Part shown: positions 46,262-53,553 of the stretch, piece after piece
Numbering within the stretch: position 1 is the stretch's first letter
Layout: each line of letters begins with the position of its first letter
Origin: Chloroflexota bacterium
GTDB taxonomy: Bacteria > Chloroflexota > Anaerolineae > Anaerolineales > UBA11579
Assembly: GCA_019456165.1 (NCBI GenBank)
Contig: VRUJ01000026.1
Coordinates: forward strand, 1-60,281
Reading direction: 5' to 3'
Length of the DNA: 60,281 nt
Program-made: the position numbers and the translations under genes
The notes under the pieces: model-generated
What the model saw: only the letters and a program-made list of their open reading frames with translations
Told to the model about the DNA's origin: nothing
Databases searched by the model: none

Positions 46262-47959
46262 ATGAGTAATCAAAAATCCATCGGCTACATTGTGGGTGGA
46301 GGCCTCAAAGAAAATCTTCAAGTCCGGTTGACCATCCCTGCCCAAGAAGTCCAGGAAGGCGCATTTGTGGTCACAGAAAGCGATGAATGGCTGTTTTACG
46401 GCCTGATCACCGACCTACGTTTAGGCGCCACAGACCCACGCTTCGCAGATGAGCAATCCGAAACGCGCTTTCCTCCCAACCTTGCTCGGCTTCTGCACGG
46501 CCAAACTCTGTTTACAAATCTGGAAATGCTGCCAGCGCTGATGATGGAACAAGGCCCAGACCCGGCTGTTGACCCTGATGGCGCTTTGGCCTTTGACCCC
46601 GAAGCGGTGCGACCAATTCCCATTAAAACTATTCCCTCCCACCATGATAAAGTGCGCATGGCTGGTCCTGGCGATATTGCCTCGATCTTTGGCGACGCAG
46701 CGAAGAAAGGTAATTTTGTGATTGGTTATACGCGTGAACAGAGGCATCCAGTAGTTATTAACCTTGAAAAATTCGTGCAACGTTCATCAGGCGTTTTCGG
46801 CGCTACGGGGTCGGGGAAATCCTTCCTCACGCGTCTGATCTTGGCCGGACTCATCCATTACAACGCGGCATCTGTTTTTGTCTTGGATATGCACAACGAA
46901 TACGGTTACGACGACACCGCCACGGATACCGGCCTGAAAGTTACCGGCCTAAAGACCAAATTCAGCGGTAAAGTACGCGTGGTTGGCCTGGGACAAGGTT
47001 CGCAGATTCGCGGCCAAACTCCTGACTTCAACCTGGAGATCGCTATGCAAGATATCCAGCCGGAAGATATCGAACTGCTAACCCGTGAGTTAAACTTACG
47101 CGAGACAACCCCAACTACGCTAGATAGGCTCATATCAACTTACGGGCGTAAAAACTGGTTCCGCGAATTCCGTGCTATGAAAATTGGAGACACTATTCAG
47201 ACTGAGGACGGGAAGCGCATCCCCGCCCCCGGCAGCGTGGAAGCCTGGGCAAACGAATCCGGAATCCACCCCGAGGCCGCCAAAGGCCTGCACTCTAAGC
47301 TAGGGCGTGTTTTCAGCCGCGAATACATCGTTGAAGAACCGGCCGCTGATACAGTTGGTGAAATTATCAAAGCTCTCGAAGCCGGGCAGCACGTAGTGCT
47401 CTCTTTCGGCAAACACGAGAGCGACCTGGATTACCTGCTGGTCAGCAACCTGCTCACCCGCCGCATCCGCCAGAGATGGGAAAAAAGCACCAACCACTAC
47501 CGCACCACAGGCGAAAAGGAACCCCGCCCATTGACCATTGTGGTCGAAGAGGCGCATAAATTGCTCAACCGTGAGATGGCCGCCCAGACCACCTTCAGCA
47601 CCATCGCGCGTGAAATGCGCAAATACTATGTCACCCTGCTGATCATCGATCAACGCCCCTCGCAGATCTACGATGAGGTCATGTCGCAATTGGGTACGCG
47701 CATTTCCGGCTGGCTGGGTGACGACGATGACATCCGCGCTGTGCTCTCCGGGCTGGCCGGGCGCGAAGCCTTGCGCGGCATGCTGGCGCGCTTGCAGCCC
47801 AAAGAAGAAGTCTTGCTGTTGGGCTGGGGTGTGCCCATGCCTCTGCCGGTGGCCTCCCGCCGCTACGACGAAACCTTCTGGGAAGAGCTTCTGGGCAAGA
47901 AGAAGGCGAAGAAGAAAAAGACCGAAGCGGAGAGCCTAAAAGAGCTGGGGTATGATTAA
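46262..47959 (+). CDS. herA: HerA-type bipolar DNA translocase
   Basis: The 565-residue FtsK/HerA-family ATPase has an N-terminal HAS-barrel (about 5-60), Walker A GATGSGKSFLTRLIL near 180, LDMHNEYGYDD, Walker B TIVVEEAHKLLNRE near 424, a sensor segment IIDQRPSQIYDEV with the arginine finger, and a Lys-rich C terminus. It should form a hexameric pump loaded by NurA to process DNA ends. AAGGAAAAG is upstream of the ATG. An RM cassette separates it from nurA and the HAS-barrel gene. Confidence 0.93.
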   Translation: MSNQKSIGYIVGGGLKENLQVRLTIPAQEVQEGAFVVTESDEWLFYGLITDLRLGATDPRFADEQSETRFPPNLARLLHGQTLFTNLEMLPALMMEQGPDPAVDPDGALAFDPEAVRPIPIKTIPSHHDKVRMAGPGDIASIFGDAAKKGNFVIGYTREQRHPVVINLEKFVQRSSGVFGATGSGKSFLTRLILAGLIHYNAASVFVLDMHNEYGYDDTATDTGLKVTGLKTKFSGKVRVVGLGQGSQIRGQTPDFNLEIAMQDIQPEDIELLTRELNLRETTPTTLDRLISTYGRKNWFREFRAMKIGDTIQTEDGKRIPAPGSVEAWANESGIHPEAAKGLHSKLGRVFSREYIVEEPAADTVGEIIKALEAGQHVVLSFGKHESDLDYLLVSNLLTRRIRQRWEKSTNHYRTTGEKEPRPLTIVVEEAHKLLNREMAAQTTFSTIAREMRKYYVTLLIIDQRPSQIYDEVMSQLGTRISGWLGDDDDIRAVLSGLAGREALRGMLARLQPKEEVLLLGWGVPMPLPVASRRYDETFWEELLGKKKAKKKKTEAESLKELGYD

Positions 47960-47972
47960 CGAAATACCCAAG

Positions 47973-47999
47973 CTTGCGAAGATTCAGAACCTTCGCAAG
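47973..47999 (+). terminator. Hairpin after herA
   Basis: CTTGCGAAG (47973-47981) pairs perfectly with CTTCGCAAG (47991-47999), loop of 9, followed by a short T-rich stretch. A related palindrome (AACCTTGCGAAGGTT) occurs at 16067-16081, so it may be a dispersed hairpin element used as a terminator. Confidence 0.5.
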
Positions 48000-48121
48000 G
48001 TTCTCGTGTTTTGTACTCATATCCTCCAAACTTTTAGGTTTTGAAAACATAAAAGGTCTTCCAAAAGATATGATAAACTAAATATGTCGTATAAGCTAAG
48101 TAACAAATGAAGGCAAATTAA

Positions 48122-48985
48122 ATGTCTGATATTTCAACTCAACTTTTTCTTGGTGATAGCCGAGATGTTCTACAAGAATTAGCTGATGATTCTATTGATC
48201 TTATTGTTACATCTCCTCCTTATGCAGATCGTCGAGAAAAGACTTATGGTGGGGAAAAACCAGATAAATATGTAGAATGGTTTCTTCCTATCAGTGCTGA
48301 ACTTCTCCGTGTTCTGAAACCTGCTGGATCATTTATCCTGAATATTAAGGAACGAGTTGTCAAAGGGGAACGGCATATTTATGTAATCGAATTGATACTA
48401 GAAATGAGAAAACAAGGCTGGCTTTGGACCGAAGAATTCATTTGGCATAAGAAAAACAGTTACCCAGGAAAATGGCCTAATAGATTTAGAGATTCTTGGG
48501 AACGGTTGCTCCAGTTTAATAAACAGCGAAAATTCAATATGTATCAGGAAGAAGTAATGGTACCGATTGGTGATTGGGCTGAAAAAAGGTTAAAGAACTT
48601 AAGTGAAACTGATAAGATTCGTGATCCTTCAAAAGTTGGGAGTGGTTTTGGAAAGAATATTTCAAATTGGGTTAATAGAGATAAAGTTTTCCCGACAAAT
48701 GTATTGCACCTCGCTACTGAAACTGGAAATAAAAACCATAGTGCGGTTTTCCCACAAGTCTTACCCGAATGGTTTATCAAACTTTTCACCCAAGAAAATG
48801 ATTGGGTTTTGGATCCATTCATGGGATCTGGAACCACAATTAAAGTTGCACAAAATTTAAGGAGGAATTCAATTGGAATAGAAATCCAAGAACATTATTA
48901 CGAAACCGCAAGAGAACGAATTGAAGCAAATCAAATGATTTTGATGGAAGAAAAGGGAGATTATGAAACCGTTGAACCTGAATGA
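48122..48985 (+). CDS. DNA methyltransferase, beta class, of the PmeII-like RM system
   Basis: The 287-residue protein has motif IV TSPPYADRREKTYGG near residue 30 and motif I DPFMGSGTTIKVAQNL near 235, the beta-class order. It would methylate N4-cytosine or N6-adenine at the site of the adjacent nuclease. GAAGG lies upstream of the ATG. The gene overlaps the nuclease gene by 23 bases. Composition is AT-rich and unlike herA just before it, so it is probably acquired. Confidence 0.88.
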   Translation: MSDISTQLFLGDSRDVLQELADDSIDLIVTSPPYADRREKTYGGEKPDKYVEWFLPISAELLRVLKPAGSFILNIKERVVKGERHIYVIELILEMRKQGWLWTEEFIWHKKNSYPGKWPNRFRDSWERLLQFNKQRKFNMYQEEVMVPIGDWAEKRLKNLSETDKIRDPSKVGSGFGKNISNWVNRDKVFPTNVLHLATETGNKNHSAVFPQVLPEWFIKLFTQENDWVLDPFMGSGTTIKVAQNLRRNSIGIEIQEHYYETARERIEANQMILMEEKGDYETVEPE

Positions 48986-49697
48986 TGTGACTGCTTTTGT
49001 AGAAAATAATATTGGCGAATTCCATTCAAAAAGGTTAGATAAACTTAAAGATTTAAAGCTCAAGAAAGTTTTACGGAGAAAGAATCCTTACTTATTCAAA
49101 GCAAAGAATATTCTTAATGCTCACGATCTTGTAAAATCCCTGCTTGACGCCCACCTCTCATCGCAAGAAGAAACAATATTTGGAGAATTTCTTGAGAATC
49201 TAGCCATCTTTGTTAGCAACCAAGTATTTAAAGGAAAAAAATCAGCAGCTGAAGGTATTGATCTGGAATTTGATTTAGATGATATTACATATTTAGTAGC
49301 CATAAAATCAGGACCTAACTGGGGAAATAGTGGTGCAATAAAGAAAATGGTACAAAATTTCAAACAAGCTACGAAAATTCTGAGAACAAATAATCCTAAA
49401 GTGAATGTCAGAGTAATAAATGGCTGTTGTTATGGAAAAGATAATAGGCCTGACAAAGGTGATTACCTAAAACTTTGTGGTCAAAGATTTTGGGAATTTA
49501 TATCCGGCGATGAGAATCTCTATATCGAAATAATTGAGCCCCTTGGGTATAAAGCAAAAAAGAAAAACGAGAAGTTTTTAAACGAGTATTCGAAAGCAAT
49601 TAACATTTTCACTTTAGAATTTATGAACGACTTTTGTTCAGATGGAGTAATAGATTGGGAGGATTTAGTAAATTTTAATTCTGGTAAAAAGAAATAA
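48963..49697 (+). CDS. Type II restriction endonuclease, PmeII family
   Basis: The 244-residue protein resembles the PmeII family: KNPYLFKAKNILNAHDLVKSL near 38 (here cut), LDAHLSSQEETIFGEFLE near 58, and the catalytic region EGIDLEFDLDDITYLVAIKSG with Asp near 97 and Lys near 114 (a PD-(D/E)xK variant). The recognition site cannot be inferred. The start at 48963 lies inside the methyltransferase gene, indicating tight coupling. Confidence 0.75.
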   Translation: MKPLNLNDVTAFVENNIGEFHSKRLDKLKDLKLKKVLRRKNPYLFKAKNILNAHDLVKSLLDAHLSSQEETIFGEFLENLAIFVSNQVFKGKKSAAEGIDLEFDLDDITYLVAIKSGPNWGNSGAIKKMVQNFKQATKILRTNNPKVNVRVINGCCYGKDNRPDKGDYLKLCGQRFWEFISGDENLYIEIIEPLGYKAKKKNEKFLNEYSKAINIFTLEFMNDFCSDGVIDWEDLVNFNSGKKK

Positions 49698-49816
49698 TTA
49701 TTGGTTTGTGATTTAGATATATAATTTGTTTTGTTTTAGATCTTTTTTGGCCATATTCAATCAGACGTTTCTAGTTTAGAAAACCCAAAAAGTGAACCTC
49801 GTTACAGGATAATCTC

Positions 49817-49858
49817 ATCTTCCATCCGCGTTTATCTGCGTCCATCTGCGGTTAATTC
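49817..49858 (-). repeat. Dispersed intergenic repeat, copy B
   Basis: In minus orientation this matches 3830-3870 (both contain TTAACC, CAGAT, CAGATAAACGCGGAT). It lies in the spacer between the PmeII-like cassette and the DinB-like gene. Confidence 0.6.
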
Positions 49859-49987
49859 CCTCCCCGGAGCCAAACAATAACTGACACCCACCTATACAAA
49901 GCGATCCAAAAATTCGCCCACTTTACCAAAGGCTTCACAGAAGCAGACCTAGCCCGCGAATGGGCCTGGCAGGATTACAAGGAGGGC

Positions 49988-50743
49988 ATGCGGGTCGCTT
50001 TCTTTCGCACTTACGAAGAACTGCGCGAATTAGCCGCCAACCTGGCCACAGCGCGTACCGCAACCGCCAATCCTCCCAGTACAGCCCAAATCATCCTCGG
50101 TCAATACCACCAAGCCTACCGCGACCTGCAAGCGGTGCTGTTAGGTGTTGATGATGAAGAGTTCGAGAAAGCACCCGCCAAGGATGAGTGGGCATTGCGC
50201 TCTGTCCTGGGGCACGTCCTCCAAGCGGACTTATTCTTCTACGCGCACCTGAAATGGGGGCTTGAGCGCCACCGCAGCCAAGAAGAACGGCCTATAAAAA
50301 TGCCTGAAGGAGAATTTGAAAAATATGTAGGCTCATGGGATGATATCGAGCAACTGACCGACAAAGCTCCAATAATTGAAATCATGGATTACTATGAAAT
50401 CCAGCACCAACGCGTATTGGATGATTTTCTTGATATCACTAACAAAGAGATATTACTGCCCTCTGCTTTGTGGGAAAGCACTCACAACCCCATCCAATTC
50501 CGCTTGATCCGTTTCGATGCACATATCCGCCAGCACATCATCCAGGCTGAAAAAACCCGGGAGGCTATCAGCGGCGCGCCCAGCGAAACACTTCGCCTGC
50601 TACGCATTATTTATCAAGCTCTTAGCGAAGTAGAAGGCGTTATAATAGGAGCCTCGGATTTGGAAATTGAAGCACGCAAACAAGCCGCTGCAGAAATCGA
50701 AAATCGCAGAAAAGACATAACAAAAGTAATAGCACAGAAATGA
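49988..50743 (+). CDS. DinB-like four-helix protein, start uncertain
   Basis: The 251-residue helical protein has DinB/mycothiol-transferase-type features: WALRSVLGHVLQADLFFYAH near 75 with a His in the metal-site position, IQFRLIRFDAHIRQHIIQAEKTRE near 178. No enzyme activity is assigned. The reading frame stays open upstream to about 49877 and encodes plausible protein (THLYKAIQKFAHFTKGFTEAD). The ATG at 49988 may therefore be internal. At the natural upstream position the codon is ATA with GGAG nine bases before it. It overlaps the phosphatase gene by four bases. Confidence 0.7.
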   Translation: MRVAFFRTYEELRELAANLATARTATANPPSTAQIILGQYHQAYRDLQAVLLGVDDEEFEKAPAKDEWALRSVLGHVLQADLFFYAHLKWGLERHRSQEERPIKMPEGEFEKYVGSWDDIEQLTDKAPIIEIMDYYEIQHQRVLDDFLDITNKEILLPSALWESTHNPIQFRLIRFDAHIRQHIIQAEKTREAISGAPSETLRLLRIIYQALSEVEGVIIGASDLEIEARKQAAAEIENRRKDITKVIAQK

Positions 50744-51252
50744 ATCTTATCGAACTTCCTTACAAATTACCGGGCAAGGTTTTCCGCAGCCCAATGCCTT
50801 ACAGTTATTTTGACCGCGAGGGAACTACCTTCGATGAGATCAAAAACAACGATATCAACCTCGTGGTTGTGCTTACAGGGGATGAGGAAAATATAAAAAA
50901 TGCGAGGCTAGATCTACGGCGGCATTACGAAGAAACAGGATTGGATGTACTCTACTTCCCCATTGTGGATTTCAGCGTCCCAGGCGACATTGCTGCCTTA
51001 TCAGCAGCGGTCGACTCTGCCATACAGCAAGCCCAAAACGGTAAAAATATTGCCGTGCATTGTTATGCCGGTATTGGGCGCACCGGTATGTTTCTGGCTT
51101 TGATGGCGCGCCGCGTACTCGGGATGGGAGGGGAAGAGGCTGTTGAGTGGGTGCGTAAATTCGTGGATGGCGCCGTGCAAACATCTGAACAAGTAAGGGT
51201 TATCTTGGAGAATGCTGGGGGTCCGACCAACGATACCGAGAACAATACTTAA
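50740..51252 (+). CDS. Dual-specificity / tyrosine phosphatase-like protein
   Basis: The 170-residue protein has the CX5R phosphatase loop HCYAGIGRTG (Cys about 108, Arg about 114), preceded by a general-acid-type Asp in FPIVDFSVP. It would dephosphorylate phosphotyrosine, phosphoserine or small phosphate substrates in the cytoplasm. Its ATG overlaps the stop of the DinB-like gene (ATGA), so they form one operon. A Ser/Thr kinase is in the window, but 42 kb away, so no link can be claimed. Confidence 0.88.
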   Translation: MNLIELPYKLPGKVFRSPMPYSYFDREGTTFDEIKNNDINLVVVLTGDEENIKNARLDLRRHYEETGLDVLYFPIVDFSVPGDIAALSAAVDSAIQQAQNGKNIAVHCYAGIGRTGMFLALMARRVLGMGGEEAVEWVRKFVDGAVQTSEQVRVILENAGGPTNDTENNT

Positions 51253-51363
51253 TCTTGTTCCTGGGGGGGGAAATGAATATCTCCTGCGGAGACCAATCAC
51301 CCCAAGAAAAAATCGCTCGATACTAATTGTTAGAAATTTGCTGTACCAGCGTGGAATCTTCAG

Positions 51364-51768
51364 CTACGAAGCTGCCCACATATCCAGCTTATCTATTGGC
51401 TGACCTGCCTCATTCCAACCAGTGAACCCTGAATCAAGATGAGCAACATTTGAGAAGCCCAATTGTTGAAGCACATCCGCGGCTAAAGCTGAACGCCCTC
51501 CTGCTGAACAGTAAAGGATCACTCTGCGATCAAGTTCAAACTCTTTTTTATGTAGAGCACTAGCAGGATCTGCCCAGAACTCCAATAGACCTCGAGGCAC
51601 ACTCATCGAACCAGGAATAGCGCCATGCTGGTGGCGTTCTTCGCTCTCACGCAGATCAACGAGCAGGGTATCTTCCTTGCCAATTTCATCGGCTACTTGA
51701 TCCACCGTCAAGTTTTCAATACGCGCTTTTGCCTCTTGAACCATTTCTGCTGAACTCTTTTGTTCCAT
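51364..51768 (-). CDS. Rhodanese-like domain protein
   Basis: The 134-residue protein is a single rhodanese domain with ENLTVDQVADEIGKEDTLLV, DLRESEERHQHGAIPGS, and the active-site loop CSAGGRSALAA with the catalytic Cys. It ends with GFTGWNEAGQPI. A persulfide-carrier or sulfurtransferase role is typical, but the acceptor is unknown. GGAGGT supports the ATG at 51766-51768 rather than the TTG at 51774. It is transcribed away from the SOS-box-like promoter region. Confidence 0.92.
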   Translation of the reverse strand: MEQKSSAEMVQEAKARIENLTVDQVADEIGKEDTLLVDLRESEERHQHGAIPGSMSVPRGLLEFWADPASALHKKEFELDRRVILYCSAGGRSALAADVLQQLGFSNVAHLDSGFTGWNEAGQPIDKLDMWAAS

Positions 51769-52026
51769 CGTCAACCTCCAAAATACTATATTAAACGTAC
51801 CGATTGGTTTTTACACCTTCCAAGCGATAATAGTTATTAAATCAGTTCAATTCCCAACTACTATCATTATACCCTATTTTTATCTGTTTTGGTTTATGGA
51901 AAACAAATATACACAGGTATTTGTTAACTCGTTGACCACTTCCTCACCATATCATGAGACCTGAATGGGTATTATAACCTTTAGGGCGAGTGGAGTAAAA
52001 TCAACTACCTAAGCTAAAATCAGGCC

Positions 52027-52056
52027 TTGACAAAATTAGCACACTTGTTCTATAAT
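52027..52056 (+). promoter_or_regulatory. Strong sigma-70-type promoter
   Basis: TTGACA (52027-52032) and TATAAT (52051-52056) are both full consensus, spaced 18 bases. This is the best promoter in the window. It drives the four-TM/lytic transglycosylase pair. The 51769-52026 spacer before it holds no gene. Confidence 0.85.
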
Positions 52057-52067
52057 GTCTCCAACGA

Positions 52068-52079
52068 GAACGGTTGTTC
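52068..52079 (+). promoter_or_regulatory. SOS-box-like operator (GAAC-N4-GTTC)
   Basis: GAACGGTTGTTC is a perfect GAAC-N4-GTTC dyad, the core of the Gram-positive-type LexA (DinR) box, and lies 12 bases after the -10, at about +5 to +16. A repressor there would block initiation. LexA control is inferred; no lexA gene is in the window. Confidence 0.6.
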
Positions 52080-52127
52080 TATATTCAGCGGTTTTCAAGG
52101 CCTATACATAGGTAAAGGAGATTAGAT

Positions 52128-52826
52128 ATGCTCAAACGAAATGGTTTCAAAGCTCTATTGAACGGCGGGCAAATGAGCCGCGGGTTTGTTTGGGGTTTAC
52201 TAATAATCGGCGCATTGTTAGCCTTTGAAATATTTAATTACAGCACAACAGACTTCGCCATGACAGACTTGCTAGGTGACTTGAGTTTTGGCGGCCTTCG
52301 CTGGGCGACCATCCTGGCAATCGCTTTTTGCGGTATCGATTTCGCTGGAATCGCCCGATTGTTCACCCCTGAACAAGGAAGTGACGAACCAACAGAGGTA
52401 TGGTATCTCTTTGGGGCCTGGCTATTGGCGGCCACAATGAATGCTTTGCTCACTTGGTGGGGTGTTTCAATCGCGATTTTATCGCATGGTTCCTTGGGAA
52501 ATGCTGTAATCCCTCGCGAAACTCTGCTACAAGTTGTTCCAATTTTTGTTGCAGTAATGGTTTGGCTGATTCGCATCCTGATAATCGGGACGTTTTCTGT
52601 GGCGGGTGATCGGTTATTCAGCCAAGCTGATAAACCCGAGTACTCTCGACCTCGATCAACATCTTCCCGGTCGCGCACTTTGGGCACACGTAGCTCCACA
52701 CCCGCTCCACGGCGAACCGCGACCTCTTTCCGCCCATCGCAAAAAAGAACGGTGCAACCTGAGGCGACATACCATCCAGTTACTATGAAATCCGGAAGTT
52801 CAAGCAGACAAACAATGCGTGATTAA
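52128..52826 (+). CDS. Four-TM membrane protein with basic Ser/Arg-rich tail
   Basis: The 232-residue protein has four TM segments (about 17-37, 57-75, 95-120, 140-160), a conserved-looking DFAGIARLFTPEQGSDEPTEVW loop (shown in part) and a cytoplasmic tail rich in Ser, Arg and Pro (about 168-232). I do not recognise a named family. AAAGGAG precedes the ATG. It starts the operon with the lytic transglycosylase and lies behind the SOS-box-like promoter. It may be a membrane anchor or pore partner of the muralytic protein, which is speculation from position. Confidence 0.62.
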   Translation: MLKRNGFKALLNGGQMSRGFVWGLLIIGALLAFEIFNYSTTDFAMTDLLGDLSFGGLRWATILAIAFCGIDFAGIARLFTPEQGSDEPTEVWYLFGAWLLAATMNALLTWWGVSIAILSHGSLGNAVIPRETLLQVVPIFVAVMVWLIRILIIGTFSVAGDRLFSQADKPEYSRPRSTSSRSRTLGTRSSTPAPRRTATSFRPSQKRTVQPEATYHPVTMKSGSSSRQTMRD

Positions 52827-52835
52827 AGCAGAATT

Positions 52836-53540
52836 ATGAGCCATTTAAACCAAAGCAGGAGATCCAAACAGGAAACAGCCTCCCCTCCCCAAGGTGGAGG
52901 CTGTTTCCCTTTTATCTTCGTTTCACCAGTGACAATAATATTTGCCGGAGCCATTTTCATGCTCGCTTTCGGCGCCACTACTACCCCCTCGGACATAATT
53001 AGTTCTACGTTCGCTTCCAGCGATCCGATACCAGTAAACCAACAATTAGCCTCTTTATTCACCCCCGAAGTGTTGTATTGGGAGGAACCTATTCTAATCT
53101 GGTCACAAGAATGGGGATTGGAGCCAAACCTTGTTGCTACAGTGATGCAAATCGAATCGTGCGGCGATCCAAATGCCAAATCTTCTGCTGGCGCAATGGG
53201 ATTGTTCCAAGTCATGCCTTACCATTTTGAAGGATATGAGAACCCATACGCCCCCAGCATAAATGCCCACCGTGGGTTAGCATACTTATCATCAGCTTTA
53301 AATACACACAATGGGAATACCAGGTTAGCTCTCGCCGGATATAATGGAGGTATTACAAACTCCTTCCGTTCTGAAAGCGCTTGGTCTGCAGAAACGGTCC
53401 GCTATATATATTGGGGGGGAAATATATATCAGGATGCAATGGCCGGTAGAAACGTCAGCGCGACGCTAGAAGAATGGCTGTCAAATGGTGGAGCCAGCCT
53501 GTGCAACCAGGCCAGCCAGCGTCTTGGTCTGACCCCCTAA
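52836..53540 (+). CDS. Lytic transglycosylase (SLT domain), exported
   Basis: The 234-residue protein has a Pro/Gly-rich start, a signal-anchor helix (about 27-47) and a C-terminal SLT domain with MQIESCGDPNAKSSAGAMGLF (shown to 20 residues or fewer here: ESCGDPNAKSSAG) with the catalytic Glu near residue 108. It also has the QVMP motif and LALAGYNGG. It would cleave peptidoglycan glycan strands outside the membrane. A perfect terminator-like hairpin (52871-52908) overlaps codons 12-25. GTG at 52929 is an alternative start beyond it. Confidence 0.85.
   Translation: MSHLNQSRRSKQETASPPQGGGCFPFIFVSPVTIIFAGAIFMLAFGATTTPSDIISSTFASSDPIPVNQQLASLFTPEVLYWEEPILIWSQEWGLEPNLVATVMQIESCGDPNAKSSAGAMGLFQVMPYHFEGYENPYAPSINAHRGLAYLSSALNTHNGNTRLALAGYNGGITNSFRSESAWSAETVRYIYWGGNIYQDAMAGRNVSATLEEWLSNGGASLCNQASQRLGLTP
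52871..52908 (+). terminator. Terminator-like hairpin inside the transglycosylase N-terminal coding region
   Basis: GGAAACAGCCTCC (52871-52883) pairs perfectly with GGAGGCTGTTTCC (52896-52908), a 13-bp stem with a 12-base loop, followed by CTTTTATCTTCGTTT. It looks like an intrinsic terminator but lies in the reading frame, so it may attenuate the second gene. Confidence 0.7.
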
Positions 53541-53553
53541 ATATGTTGAGAAT

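Noticed and set aside
50740..51252. A functional pairing of the phosphatase with the Ser/Thr kinase at 6913.
   Set aside because: They are more than 40 kb apart and the phosphatase is a CX5R enzyme, not a PP2C-type partner.
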